NCBI RefSeq assembly: GCF_030815985.1
Contig: NZ_JAUSXM010000001.1
Coordinates: forward strand, 3,968,001-4,032,000
Source: Paenibacillus sp. W2I17
GTDB taxonomy: Bacteria > Bacillota > Bacilli > Paenibacillales > Paenibacillaceae
DNA: 64,000 nucleotides
Direction of reading: 5' to 3'
Numbering within the stretch: position 1 is the stretch's first letter; each line of letters opens with the position of its first letter. Positions 53,096-62,659 of the stretch are shown piece by piece. The notes below the pieces were generated by a model. The model did not search any database. It saw only the letters and a list, made by a program, of their open reading frames with translations, and was not told the origin of the DNA. Made by a program: the position numbers and the translations under genes.

Positions 53096-54103
53096 ATGAA
53101 AACAAACAAGAACAGACGCGCAGGTCTAGGTCTCACCCTAATGATGATCCTGACGGTACTGATCCTGGGGGCATGTTCAGTCAATAATACAACAACGGCA
53201 ACAGACACGAGAACAAAGGTCGGGATCGTGCTTACGGAAGTGGGTCTGGGTGACCGTTCTTTTAATGATGCTGCTTTTGATGGACTGGTTCAGGCCAGAA
53301 ATGAGAAAAGTATTGTCTTTGACTATCGTGAACCCGGCGACAATGCCGAAGCTGCATTTGAAGAGTTTGCGAAAGCCAAATTTGATCTGGTTATCGGTCT
53401 GAGTGATGCTGTCCAAGCGGATATGGAGAAAGTTGCAGCCAAATATCCTGACCAGCAGTTCCTCATGATTGACAGTCAGTCCGAACTGCCTAACATTGCT
53501 TCCATTTCATTCAGGGCGGAAGAAGGAAGTTATCTGGCAGGTGTTATTGCCGCTATGGCTTCAACGGAAGATCATGTTGGCTTCCTTGGTGGAATAGAGA
53601 TACCGGTCCTTCGTAATTTCGAGCAGGGTTTTAAGCAAGGTGTTCTGGCTGTCAAGCCGGATGCAACCGTTGATGTCGTCTACGCAGGGGACTTCGGTAA
53701 TGCCGATCTCGGTGAACAACTGGCTGTACAGATGATTCAGGAAAAGGGCGCTGACGTGATTTACGTTGCTGCCGGTCTCACAGGCGTTGGCGCACTGACG
53801 GAGATTCAGAAATTAGGGAAATACGCCATCGGTGTAGATACCGATCAATTCTTTTTGGCGGAAAAAGCCATTCTTACGTCCATGCTGAAAAATGTGGATG
53901 TCTCTATCTATAATGCCGTTAACACGTTTGTTCAAAACAATCATACCTTCCCTCAAAAGGAAATCGTGGAGGGGCTGGCGGAGAACGCCGTGGGTCTGAC
54001 TGCTCTACATAATATCACGCTCAGTGATGAACAACAGCAAACCTTCGAAGATCTGAAAGCAAAGATCTCTTCCGGTCAAATCAAAATTAAGCTTGATCAA
54101 TAA
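53096..54103 (+). CDS. BMP-family (PnrA-like) substrate-binding lipoprotein
   Basis: The 335-aa protein has lipobox LILGAC (Cys near 25). The mature part matches the basic membrane protein / nucleoside-binding family: [62 protein letters not shown] and IGVDTDQF. PnrA/Bmp proteins bind purine nucleosides for ABC import. Here no permease or ATPase follows; the next gene, 26 bp on, is a chemoreceptor. The start is set at MKTNKN (53096), after GAGGG; an in-frame extension to 53012 lacks a site. Confidence 0.93.
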   Translation: MKTNKNRRAGLGLTLMMILTVLILGACSVNNTTTATDTRTKVGIVLTEVGLGDRSFNDAAFDGLVQARNEKSIVFDYREPGDNAEAAFEEFAKAKFDLVIGLSDAVQADMEKVAAKYPDQQFLMIDSQSELPNIASISFRAEEGSYLAGVIAAMASTEDHVGFLGGIEIPVLRNFEQGFKQGVLAVKPDATVDVVYAGDFGNADLGEQLAVQMIQEKGADVIYVAAGLTGVGALTEIQKLGKYAIGVDTDQFFLAEKAILTSMLKNVDVSIYNAVNTFVQNNHTFPQKEIVEGLAENAVGLTALHNITLSDEQQQTFEDLKAKISSGQIKIKLDQ

Positions 54104-54129
54104 CCCATCGGATACGAGGAGGTACGCAC

Positions 54130-55782
54130 ATGAAACTACAGGGAAAACTGATACTTAATGCTCTAATTTCACTACTTCTATGCCTTGTGCTAGTCGCTTA
54201 TATCATCATGCAATTGCTCAACATGAATGCCAAAAATCAAAATCTGGTACCCGCCATGCTCAAGGTGAGTGAACTGAACGCCAATCAGATTCAGACCCAG
54301 CAGGCGCTGGACGTCTACTCATTCTCCATGACAGCAGGAAACCAGGACGCCGTACTTCGCTTGCTGGATGAAGGCCAAACGATGATTCAGGAGCTTACGG
54401 ACGGATTACTCGAAACGGATCAGCAGTTACAACTTATTCAGTCCATCGAGACGAAGTTAACAGCTCTCAACGAGGGAGCCACCGAAGCGATGAGCGCGAT
54501 GAACAGTGCGGAAGCGAAACGTTACAGCACTCGGGTTCGGGGCATACAGAATGATATCTATTCGTTAGATGAGATGACTCGGGATCGTTATGATCAATAC
54601 ACCGTTGATTTGGAACATGACATTCAGCAAACGTGGCAAACCGCTCTGGTAGGAGCCATCGTATTGCTCGTCGCCGTAATGCTGTTTAATATGTATACTT
54701 CACGTCAGATCGCCAAGCGTATTCGAACACTCAAAGACGCCGCGGGACAAATTGCGGACGGTGACCTGACCGGACAATTACCGGAAGCTCGGGGCAAAGA
54801 TGAACTCGATGACCTGAGTCGCTCCTTCGGTATCATGACTCATAATATCCGCGGCATTATTCAATCGATTGGTGAAGCGGGTCATCGTGTCGATCTGATG
54901 GCGCAAGATATTGACCGTGGCAATGATACGGCCCAAGCGATTGTGCAGCAAGTATCCCGCACCACGGAGGAACTGTCGATTGGCAGTCAAAAGATTGCCG
55001 AGGATCTGAGTGAAACGGTGATGGTTGTGGACAAAATGCAGTCTACTTTCAATAGCAATCTGGAGGCCACTTCCCAATCGGTGATCGATGGTCGTGAAGT
55101 ATTAACTACCGTTGAGGAAGGTAATAAGGCTGTAGCGGAGCAACTCCGCCTGGCCGAAGTAAATCGTATGGCGATGTCCGAGGTGGAACAAACGGTGCGG
55201 GAACTGGAAGAAAGCGCGGTTCGAATCACTACAATGACGGCATATGTATCAGAGATTGCCAAACAAACGACTATGCTCTCGTTAAATGCCTCCATAGAGG
55301 CTGCTCGCGCTGGAGAAGCCGGACGTGGCTTCGCTGTTGTTGCGGGCGAGGTGAACAAACTCGCCGAACAATCTGCGCAATCGGTCAAACATATCTATGC
55401 GGCTGTGGGCGAGATCACAACCTCCATGGATAAGGTGAAGAACTCTGTAGCACAGAGCATGCAGTTATTCGGCGAACAGGAACAAGCCACTGGCCAGACT
55501 CGCGAATCTTTCTCTGCCATTCGTGAAAGTGTGGAACGCATTAGTACAGGTATCCATCAGCTTGCTGAGGACATGCAACACTCCAATGAACTCAGTACAC
55601 AGGTGCAACAGGCCATCGAAAATATCAGTGCCATCACCGAGCAGTCGGCTGCCAGCAGTGAAGAGATCACCGCCTCCACGTCGGAACAACAACGTTCCTT
55701 CGCTGATGCAAGTATCAAGGTGAAGTCATTGCGAGATATCAGTGCAGAGATGCATCAGGAACTGCTGCGATTCAGGCTGTAA
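54130..55782 (+). CDS. Methyl-accepting chemotaxis protein
   Basis: The 550-aa membrane chemoreceptor has TM1 at about 7-29 and a four-helix-bundle sensor at about 30-170. TM2 is near 178-196 ([17 protein letters not shown]), followed by HAMP ([23 protein letters not shown]). The cytoplasmic signalling coil has hairpin tip [41 protein letters not shown], which contacts CheW/CheA. It follows the BMP lipoprotein with 26 bp between, so the lipoprotein probably presents its ligand to this receptor. AGGAGG precedes the ATG. Confidence 0.96.
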   Translation: MKLQGKLILNALISLLLCLVLVAYIIMQLLNMNAKNQNLVPAMLKVSELNANQIQTQQALDVYSFSMTAGNQDAVLRLLDEGQTMIQELTDGLLETDQQLQLIQSIETKLTALNEGATEAMSAMNSAEAKRYSTRVRGIQNDIYSLDEMTRDRYDQYTVDLEHDIQQTWQTALVGAIVLLVAVMLFNMYTSRQIAKRIRTLKDAAGQIADGDLTGQLPEARGKDELDDLSRSFGIMTHNIRGIIQSIGEAGHRVDLMAQDIDRGNDTAQAIVQQVSRTTEELSIGSQKIAEDLSETVMVVDKMQSTFNSNLEATSQSVIDGREVLTTVEEGNKAVAEQLRLAEVNRMAMSEVEQTVRELEESAVRITTMTAYVSEIAKQTTMLSLNASIEAARAGEAGRGFAVVAGEVNKLAEQSAQSVKHIYAAVGEITTSMDKVKNSVAQSMQLFGEQEQATGQTRESFSAIRESVERISTGIHQLAEDMQHSNELSTQVQQAIENISAITEQSAASSEEITASTSEQQRSFADASIKVKSLRDISAEMHQELLRFRL

Positions 55783-55913
55783 GCAGGATGCCGGGAGAAA
55801 TTCGGCCAGACATAGGTCGGATTTAGTTTAGATATCGTTTAGATGCAGATTTTAGGCAAGTTATGGGCAGGTTATAGGCGAGCCAGGATCAGGTAGCGTG
55901 AACATACAAACAA

Positions 55914-55962
55914 ATAAAGGGGAGCCTCGGTCATGAATCATGACAGGGCTCCCCTTTTCAGT
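55914..55962 (+). terminator. Intrinsic terminator of the BMP-chemoreceptor operon
   Basis: AAGGGGAGCC..TCATGA pairs with TCATGA..GGCTCCCCTT, with TTT following. Confidence 0.92.
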
Positions 55963-56045
55963 AACTAATCGTTGTTCCATCTAACCATTAATTCGTTTCA
56001 AAGATATGAAAGTATAAAGATTGAACTAAACATTTACACAAAACA

Positions 56046-56220
56046 GAGAGGACAGAAAGAACCTGAAGAAGCGGAGCTAAAAGCTTCTTGAAAGAAAGCT
56101 GGTTCGGAAGCGTACGCTATCCCCGGATTCTCCACTTTATAAAAGGAATAAAAAACTGGGGATAACAGCGATCGGAAGATTTTTCTGTCACCAGAGTGCC
56201 CAGTGTAAATATTCTTTAGT
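56046..56220. repeat. Dispersed repeat family 2, copy 2
   Basis: About 175 bp similar to 43934-44127 over most of its length. It carries the same GAAGAAGCGGAGCTAAAAGC and GGGGATAACAGCGATCGGAAG blocks. Here it precedes no gene start. Confidence 0.8.
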
Positions 56221-56280
56221 TCAACTTATATAGATAACAAGTTTAGATAACAAGGCATCAGCGTTTCAGATCCAAACGTT

Positions 56281-56474
56281 TAACGAACCGTGCAAACCTT
56301 ATTGGGCCATTAATTGCAGATTATAAAATCTAATGAATCTCAGGCACTCTATTCCCTAATTTAGTCCGGTTTTTCAAGTGTTTTCTCTGAAATACACAGA
56401 AATAACGTGGATGAGATTCGTTAGCTTTTGCTCCTCGATATAAAACCGTGGCATAAGGTGTATCAGGTTCGTTA
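56281..56474. repeat. 194-bp four-unit inverted repeat element, copy D
   Basis: Forward units start at 56281 and 56331 and reverse units end at 56423 and 56474. Spacing is 50/93/51. It lies between the chemoreceptor and nnr genes, which are convergent. Confidence 0.88.
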
Positions 56475-56483
56475 GGGCAATGA

Positions 56484-56553
56484 CATTGAGCATTGAGCAC
56501 TCGGCATTGAGCAATGAGTACTGATCATTGAATAATGGACAATGATCAACGTG
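56484..56553. repeat. Degenerate 7-bp tandem array (ATTGAGC-like)
   Basis: About ten heptamers are in register: ATTGAGC, ATTGAGC, ACTCGGC, ATTGAGC, AATGAGT, ACTGATC and so on. No coding function is evident. Confidence 0.55.
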
Positions 56554-56671
56554 CACTCATCTACTTTTGATGCTCCGATGCGCTGGTTCGTTGGATCACT
56601 TGCAATTTTGAAAATGAATCGGCATAGGCAGTAACCCAAAACCATGAGCTTGTCCCACACCTGCCCCATCC

Positions 56672-58351
56672 TCACAGTGCGTCGATGATGTCTCCGGCCA
56701 GCAGGGACGATGGGTCACCGCGCAGCAGTGCTGCACGTTCGGCGGCATGTCCGTGGAGATATACGCCGAACGCGGCGGCTTGCTCCGCGCTGAGCCCTTG
56801 GGCAAGCAGACCGGCGATGATGCCGGTCAACACGTCTCCGGCACCGCCAGTCGCCATGCCGGCGTGCCCGGTGGTGTTGATGTACGCCTCGCCGGTTGGC
56901 GTTGCGATGACCGTTCGTGCTCCCTTGAGCACAAGGGTTACGCCCTGCTCGCGGGCGTATTTTGCAGCGTGTCCAATACGGTCACGCTGCACCTCTTGGG
57001 TCGACATGCCCAGCAGTCGGCCCATCTCGCCAGGGTGCGGCGTCAGGATTGTCGCCGCACTTCGCTGGCCCAAGTCGCGAGGCCCATGTGGGCCAGCGTC
57101 TGCCAGCATGTTGAGGGCGTCCGCGTCGATGACGAGCGGACGATCCGATTGTTGCCACAGACGGCGCAGCCAGTCTGTGTCGCCCTTGAAGCGGCCGAGG
57201 CCGGGGCCGGTCGCGAGCACGTCGCGGCTCTCCGCGAGACGCAGCACGGCGGAGGCGGAAGCCGCGTTCCATTCGCCGCTGTCGCCATCGGTGGCGGCAG
57301 CAAGCATGAGCTCGGGCACGGTGCCGATGACATGCGGCAGCAGTGCCGCGGGCAGCGCCCATGTGGCGAGCCCGCAGCCTGCGCGCAGCGCGGCCTTGGC
57401 CGAGAGCAGGCCAGCGCCGCTCATCGGCAGACTTCCTGCGGCCAGCAACACGTGGCCGTAGGTGCCCTTGTGGCCGTCCGGTGCTCGGAGGCGGCCTGTA
57501 TCCACGCGCAGCGCACCGCGCAGCACCTCGTCCGTCAGCAGACGGACCGAGGGGCCATGCTCTGGCGCAAGCCGCGCGGGAATGCCGATGGCGCGCACCA
57601 CAATGCGCCCCGCGGCAGAAGCGCCCGGGTACTGCACGAGCCCGCGCTTAAGCAGTGCGAGACATACGGTAACCCGGGCTTGAATGCAGGGCTCGTACAC
57701 CTCTCCGGTGTCGGCGTCCAGCCCGCTTGGCACATCGGCGGACACAACCGGCTTGCCGCTGTCGTTCGCCGCCTCAATCAGCGCCGCGTAAGCTCCGCGC
57801 GGCACTCCCCGCGAGCCGGTGCCCAGCAGCGCATCCACGATGCCTGTGCACCGGCTGAAGTCCACGGCTTCGCGCCCGTGGACAAGAGCAGGGATGCCAA
57901 GCTTCGCAGCGGCATCCCGTTGCACTGCTGCTTCGCCCCGCAGTGCATCAGGGGCATCGGCGTAGACCAATGTCACGCCAAGCCCTGCTTCAACCAAATG
58001 GCGCGCGGCCACTAGCCCATCGCCGCCATTATTGCCCTTGCCGATCAGCATGTACCACTGCTGATCTCCCGGGCGCTCCATCACCAGCGCCGGATCGGCG
58101 ATGATGTCGCCACCATAACCTTGCCGATCACCGGGCCCGGTGTGTGCCCGCCTAGCATCGGTCTTGCTGCTATAGCCAAGCTGCTCTGAATCCTCAATCC
58201 GGCCTTCTGCCTGCCCTTCCCGGCACAGCTTGATCACTTCCTCGGCTATGGCGCGGCCTGCATTCTCCATTAGACTTGCTGCCGGAATACCGAGCTGTTG
58301 AATGGTATGCTCGTCCACAGCTCTCATCTGTTCAGCGGTTACGATAAACAA
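56672..58351 (-). CDS. nnr: Bifunctional NAD(P)H-hydrate repair enzyme (epimerase + ADP-dependent dehydratase)
   Basis: This 559-aa protein repairs damaged NAD(P)H hydrates. The N-terminal YjeF/NnrE epimerase starts FIVTAEQMRAVDEHTIQQLGIPAASLMENAGRA, with GKGNNGGDGLVAARHL. The C-terminal NnrD dehydratase, of ribokinase type, has LLAAGSLPMSGAG, LTPHPGEMGRLLG and GTGHAGMATGGAGDVLTGIIAG. An insertion of about 60 residues, rich in Asp/Gly/Arg, lies in the epimerase between helix 1 and the GKGNNGG loop. Translation starts at TTG (58351), 8 nt after GGGAGG. The gene is markedly GC-rich. Confidence 0.95.
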   Translation of the reverse strand: MFIVTAEQMRAVDEHTIQQLGIPAASLMENAGRAIAEEVIKLCREGQAEGRIEDSEQLGYSSKTDARRAHTGPGDRQGYGGDIIADPALVMERPGDQQWYMLIGKGNNGGDGLVAARHLVEAGLGVTLVYADAPDALRGEAAVQRDAAAKLGIPALVHGREAVDFSRCTGIVDALLGTGSRGVPRGAYAALIEAANDSGKPVVSADVPSGLDADTGEVYEPCIQARVTVCLALLKRGLVQYPGASAAGRIVVRAIGIPARLAPEHGPSVRLLTDEVLRGALRVDTGRLRAPDGHKGTYGHVLLAAGSLPMSGAGLLSAKAALRAGCGLATWALPAALLPHVIGTVPELMLAAATDGDSGEWNAASASAVLRLAESRDVLATGPGLGRFKGDTDWLRRLWQQSDRPLVIDADALNMLADAGPHGPRDLGQRSAATILTPHPGEMGRLLGMSTQEVQRDRIGHAAKYAREQGVTLVLKGARTVIATPTGEAYINTTGHAGMATGGAGDVLTGIIAGLLAQGLSAEQAAAFGVYLHGHAAERAALLRGDPSSLLAGDIIDAL

Positions 58352-58557
58352 TGTTCATCCCTCCCCGTGACAAGCTCATCTCATACCTAAAAGCAACAAC
58401 AACTTCGCACCTAAACGCTGTATCCTGTATGTGTATCGCTATCTTTCCTCTTACCTCATCCAGTTACCATGATGCGCTCCATGCATCATTGGAAGCTCTA
58501 TCGATTCCGTGTACGAGACCTTCAAATTAAATTATCCATTCCAAAGCCTGTCTACGC

Positions 58558-59190
58558 TTAATAACCTACCGTAAACCGAGCTTGGATAAATTGCGGATCG
58601 TCCAGTTCGTCCACCAAAGCCGCTGCAAAATCGCCAACGGAAATCGAGCTTTCCCCGATATCATCCGTAATCACACGGTTCATGCCAACCCGGAACTGGC
58701 CTGTCCGACGTCCTGTTGTGATTGTCGCAGCAGGGCTCATGTAGGTCCAGTGAATACCTGATGCTTCAATCAGGTCATAGGCTTCTGCATGTGCTTTTGC
58801 CAGTGGTTTGACTTCTTCCGGGAATCCCGGCGTATCCATCAGCATATCACCGGATTCGGTTAGCAAACTTCCCGCTCCACCAACTACAACCAGACGTCCT
58901 GCTTTTGCCCGGCGCACACCCTCGATCAACGAACGTGTCACTTCCAGCATCTCTTCTTCTCCACCGAACTTCGGTCCATATGCACTCACAACCACTTCTT
59001 GACCCGCTGCAAAATCAGCCACTTGATCCGGGTTAAGCAGATCTCCCTGTTCTACACGCAAACGCTCATGAACCATCTCAACCTTCGAAGGGTCACGCAC
59101 CACCGCTGTCACTTCATGCCCACGATCCATCAGCTCCCACAGTATCGTCTTGCCAATCGCTCCGGTTGCTCCAAAAATGGCTACTTTCAT
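58558..59190 (-). CDS. NAD(P)-dependent atypical SDR (YwnB/NmrA-like)
   Basis: The 210-aa flavin-reductase-like protein begins MKVAIFGATGAIGKTILWEL (GATGxxG) and has VTAVVRDPSKV. GRLVVVGGAGSLL and HWTYMSPAATITTGRRTGQFRVG are typical of the YwnB/BLVRB-like group. Members bind NADPH; the substrate is unknown. GAGGGA lies before the ATG. It stands apart from the lanthionine-type operon, being separated from it by a terminator. Confidence 0.92.
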   Translation of the reverse strand: MKVAIFGATGAIGKTILWELMDRGHEVTAVVRDPSKVEMVHERLRVEQGDLLNPDQVADFAAGQEVVVSAYGPKFGGEEEMLEVTRSLIEGVRRAKAGRLVVVGGAGSLLTESGDMLMDTPGFPEEVKPLAKAHAEAYDLIEASGIHWTYMSPAATITTGRRTGQFRVGMNRVITDDIGESSISVGDFAAALVDELDDPQFIQARFTVGY

Positions 59191-59410
59191 ATGAATTCCC
59201 TCTTTTCTGTAGATATCATCTTGTCAACTTACCGTTATTTTAATACTTAATCCTATTGTTATATACCTTAAACGGCTCACGCCATCTTAAACCGGATGTG
59301 ACATCTTGTAAATGTTAATGTTCATCCGCTTAACCTCTCCAACTATGCACCAGACCACGAACAACACTTCACCAACCGCTTTTCCTTTCCATATCATTAC
59401 CTTAAATATC

Positions 59411-59437
59411 GCCAAAAAAGCCGCATTTGCGGCTTCA
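59411..59437 (-). terminator. Intrinsic terminator of the LanC-GNAT-TPR-S9 operon
   Basis: AAGCCGCA pairs with TGCGGCTT, with TTTTTT on the minus strand, 18 bp after the S9 gene stop. Confidence 0.88.
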
Positions 59438-59453
59438 ACATCACGTATTTATC

Positions 59454-61211
59454 TTACGTGGATACTCTACTGTAGGTTAGAAAATCAACAGCCTTCTGCG
59501 CCCAGATTCGCTCCGAATAAGCCTCATGCGCCATATCCTGTACAATATGAAGTTCAATCCTGCCTACAGCTCCAGACATTTGCTTGTTTTCCATGATGTC
59601 CAGATATAACCTCTCCGTCTGCTCTACGGGACACAGTTGATCAGCCTGACCGTGAATGAGCTGAATATCCACCTCACTGAGTCCGGATACATAAGCTGTT
59701 GGGCTTCTATCCCGCAGAGCAGATTGATCATGCAAAAGCTCACCGATTTCAGTTTCCAAGAATGATCTCAGCTTCGCTCCTCCGCCTGCGTACAGTCCTT
59801 CCAGATCCGTAAACGGTGCACAGGCAACCACAGTACTCCATAACGCCGGACTTTTACCTGCTACCAGCAATGCCAGATAAGCCCCATAGCTCACTCCATA
59901 GAGAGATGCGTTTGAATAAGAAGATAACATCTGCTCCCGCATGAATTGGATGATATCTGCATCTACGCCGCCCCAATCGTTCTGAATGCGCATCCTGTAA
60001 TCCGTGCCGAACCCTGAACTGCCGGGATAGTTCAGCCCGATGACCCGCACTCCTGCTTGATATAATCCACTGATGACCGGACTAAAGCTGTCAAACAGGC
60101 AATTATGAGGTCCGCCATGAAGATAGATGACCACCTGTTCTGCGCCCTTCGGGTGCATGTCCATGTACGGAATTATGTCATGCCCATAACGAACCCATCC
60201 ATAGATTACATCGGGTTCCTCTTCAGGATGGTTACCAATTCTCTCATCTCGCTCAACCGGGAAACGGGTAATCGTACGCGTTTGTTCCGAAAACCGGTAA
60301 ATCCCCGGCACCGGAGGACGTACGATAGATTCATATTTTCCGATCAATCCCTGCCTGTCCCTGCTGAGCACAGCCTGTGTCAAGATTCCCGGATAATCAT
60401 ACAGCTCATACCTCTTCTCTCTGTCCAATGTATATTGAACATATTGCCACCTGCCACAAGTTATCCCTTCGCAGAGGACTAGCTGTTGATGTGGATCAAG
60501 TTGCATTCTGATCAGTTCAGAGAAGGGTTGGCTATCCCTTGAACATTCATGCACCCGATCCTCTCCTTGCCTGATCCATCCAGGCTGGAAGCCATCTTCC
60601 ACAGGAATAGAAACGGCTATCAGATCCCCCTGCTTATCCATGACAGGGTAGGCATACTCCGTATAGGGTATTTCGGATGATGGAAGGATATCTTCGGAAT
60701 ACGAGTACACTCTTCCGAATCCACCAACGTTTACGCCAACCTCTCGTGTTGAAGCAGACCAGAATACAAATTGCGGGTTGTCCAGATCAGGAGTAACCCA
60801 TCGCGCCTCATCCTTCTCCGGATCGTAAAGACCTATACGGACAGCTCCTGAACGATGTCTAATGGAAAATAGCAGAATTAATTGCCCCTCTTGCCAAGCG
60901 GCCTGCATCACAGGAAATGGAAACTTCACAAATAGGCTCTGAACCAGAATTACTTGCTTCTCATTCTCATATATATGAAGCCATTTCCCCGTCTTGTCCT
61001 GTGTAATCACCAGAACACGGTTCCTGCCCATAAACTGAATATGCTGCGTGTGCTGATCTGACTCTGTCCCATGTTCAGAAAGGCTCTGACGGCTATCCAT
61101 GCGGCCTGTATCATCAAGACTGCACCATTCGCATGTATTGTCATCATAGCCCAAGAGCATACTCGTTCGTTCCTTGTTCACACTCATTCGTGTCAGGAAT
61201 GGATAGCCCAA
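59454..61211 (-). CDS. S9-like alpha/beta hydrolase peptidase in the LanC operon
   Basis: The 585-aa protein has a poorly conserved beta-propeller-like N-terminal region (about 1-310). The C-terminal peptidase_S9 domain has YLHGGPHNCLFDSFSPVI (oxyanion HGGP), nucleophile LYGVSYGAYLALLVAG (Ser about 440), Asp in IHGQADQLCPVEQTERLY and His in VQDMAHEAYSERIWAQ. It is the last gene of the operon. Its TTG start (61211, 8 nt after AGGAGG) overlaps the TPR gene end by 19 bp. Prolyl-oligopeptidase relatives remove leader peptides in some lanthipeptide clusters, so leader removal is an attractive but unproven role. Confidence 0.88.
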   Translation of the reverse strand: MGYPFLTRMSVNKERTSMLLGYDDNTCEWCSLDDTGRMDSRQSLSEHGTESDQHTQHIQFMGRNRVLVITQDKTGKWLHIYENEKQVILVQSLFVKFPFPVMQAAWQEGQLILLFSIRHRSGAVRIGLYDPEKDEARWVTPDLDNPQFVFWSASTREVGVNVGGFGRVYSYSEDILPSSEIPYTEYAYPVMDKQGDLIAVSIPVEDGFQPGWIRQGEDRVHECSRDSQPFSELIRMQLDPHQQLVLCEGITCGRWQYVQYTLDREKRYELYDYPGILTQAVLSRDRQGLIGKYESIVRPPVPGIYRFSEQTRTITRFPVERDERIGNHPEEEPDVIYGWVRYGHDIIPYMDMHPKGAEQVVIYLHGGPHNCLFDSFSPVISGLYQAGVRVIGLNYPGSSGFGTDYRMRIQNDWGGVDADIIQFMREQMLSSYSNASLYGVSYGAYLALLVAGKSPALWSTVVACAPFTDLEGLYAGGGAKLRSFLETEIGELLHDQSALRDRSPTAYVSGLSEVDIQLIHGQADQLCPVEQTERLYLDIMENKQMSGAVGRIELHIVQDMAHEAYSERIWAQKAVDFLTYSRVST

Positions 61212-62659
61212 CCGGATTTCCTCCTTTCATTCCAGTACTTTAACTGCTCCCATCCCTCCAATTGCGATTCCAGTTTATCAATATACTGGTCCTGCGTGTA
61301 TGCATCTAGGGGCGTAACGGTCCCCAGTCTGCCTAATGTTTCCCGAATCAATCTGATCTGTGGCAGACTGGCAACCGGCAGCCCCATCATCAATAGACGG
61401 TACACCCGGGATGCCCGTTCCTCTGATCCTTGAGTAATCAGCGCGCCAGCGATTTCCACCGCACGACCCAGCAGTTTCGAATGGATAGTGTTTGTCTTCA
61501 TACGTAACAATTGAATCAACAGTTCATATTCCTGCTCCTGCTCGCCAAGCTGTTGATGTAATACCATTTTTAATTGCAGTACATGCCCCAGCCAATCTAC
61601 ATACGCATCAACACATAACTTCTCCGCAGCCAGCAACGTCCTACCTGCCTCTGCATAGTGACCTGCCCGGAGCTGCAAGCCCGCAATGTTTAGTAACGTC
61701 TGAATCTGAAAAACTTGCTTATCGGGTCCATCAGGAAGCTGGCGTATACGCTGGCCCGCCTGTTGCTCCAACGTAATTGCGCGTTCTACATTGCCCTCCT
61801 GCATCTCAATTAATGCTTCACCATTATCAAGCGCAGCCCATTTCCCAGTACGATACGTTTCAGTTAGTTCTTCATGGACAATGATCTCCCTTGCTTTCGA
61901 ATAACAGTGTCGTGCTTCGGCATAATGCTTCCCATTTTTGGTCAACAGCTGACCCAGCTCAAACCAGAGTACTGCCTGCTGTGTTGCCGACAAACGTTGA
62001 AATAACGAATTATGGTCGAAAAAATGAAAACAGGACCTGTAGCGGGCCGGATCAGCCGATTTGGACAACAAAACCCAGGCCAGCCTATTGTAGAGCGCCA
62101 ATGCTGCCTCTTTTTCCTTCCCTTTATCCTTGCTTACCATTTGTAGATGTTCTTCCAACAAACGTCGGGTCTGATCGGGTGTATCCCTGACAATAGATAC
62201 CGGAAGTTTGGGTATGTCCTCAGGATTACTCGCCATCGTTGGATATCGATGAAAAAAAAGCACTACACTTACTCCCCTTAGCTTCTGTCGATACAGGATA
62301 TAGTGAATGGCTCCCAGATCCGCAGGGTGAAGGTAGGAAGATACTTCAACCAGAACCCATTTCCGATTACCAGGCGTCCACCCTGATCTTTGGAATCTCA
62401 ATAACGCATTTTTACATGCCACAAGATCATCTATTGGCTGAAATGGATTTAGTTGATAGATCAGCGGGAGAGTAGCATACGGATCACCAACCGCAATTTG
62501 TATAACCTTATCCTGCCAATGCGTTCTCAGTTTATGAATTTCATGCTTCACCGCATCTGATGTCCCTTCAACAACAAACAATCCAGGTTCATGACTCACA
62601 CGAAACCATTTACTTCTCAGATCATGATAATCCGTACTTTCCAGTGAGACAGGCATCAT
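61193..62659 (-). CDS. TPR-repeat protein with degenerate STAND-like N-terminus, 488 aa
   Basis: The N-terminal 170 residues (GLFVVEGTSDAVKHEI ... WVLVEVSSYLHPADLGAIHYILYRQKLRGVSVVLFFHRYP) have the alternating beta/alpha look of an AAA or STAND module, but there is no Walker A GxxxxGK. Residues about 190-460 are helical tetratricopeptide-type repeats (AVLWFELGQLLTKNGKHYAEARHCYSKAREI, LLNIAGLQLRAGHYAEAGRTLLAAEKL). The ATG overlaps the GNAT stop (ATGA). A scaffold or regulator of the neighbouring LanC enzyme is possible; I do not know a named family. Confidence 0.8.
   Translation of the reverse strand: MMPVSLESTDYHDLRSKWFRVSHEPGLFVVEGTSDAVKHEIHKLRTHWQDKVIQIAVGDPYATLPLIYQLNPFQPIDDLVACKNALLRFQRSGWTPGNRKWVLVEVSSYLHPADLGAIHYILYRQKLRGVSVVLFFHRYPTMASNPEDIPKLPVSIVRDTPDQTRRLLEEHLQMVSKDKGKEKEAALALYNRLAWVLLSKSADPARYRSCFHFFDHNSLFQRLSATQQAVLWFELGQLLTKNGKHYAEARHCYSKAREIIVHEELTETYRTGKWAALDNGEALIEMQEGNVERAITLEQQAGQRIRQLPDGPDKQVFQIQTLLNIAGLQLRAGHYAEAGRTLLAAEKLCVDAYVDWLGHVLQLKMVLHQQLGEQEQEYELLIQLLRMKTNTIHSKLLGRAVEIAGALITQGSEERASRVYRLLMMGLPVASLPQIRLIRETLGRLGTVTPLDAYTQDQYIDKLESQLEGWEQLKYWNERRKSGWAIHS

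Noticed and set aside
56747..58015. Long open frame (422 codons) on the + strand opposite nnr
   Set aside because: It is antisense to an unmistakable Nnr protein. GC-rich coding DNA lacks stop codons on the other strand, and the predicted peptide resembles no family.
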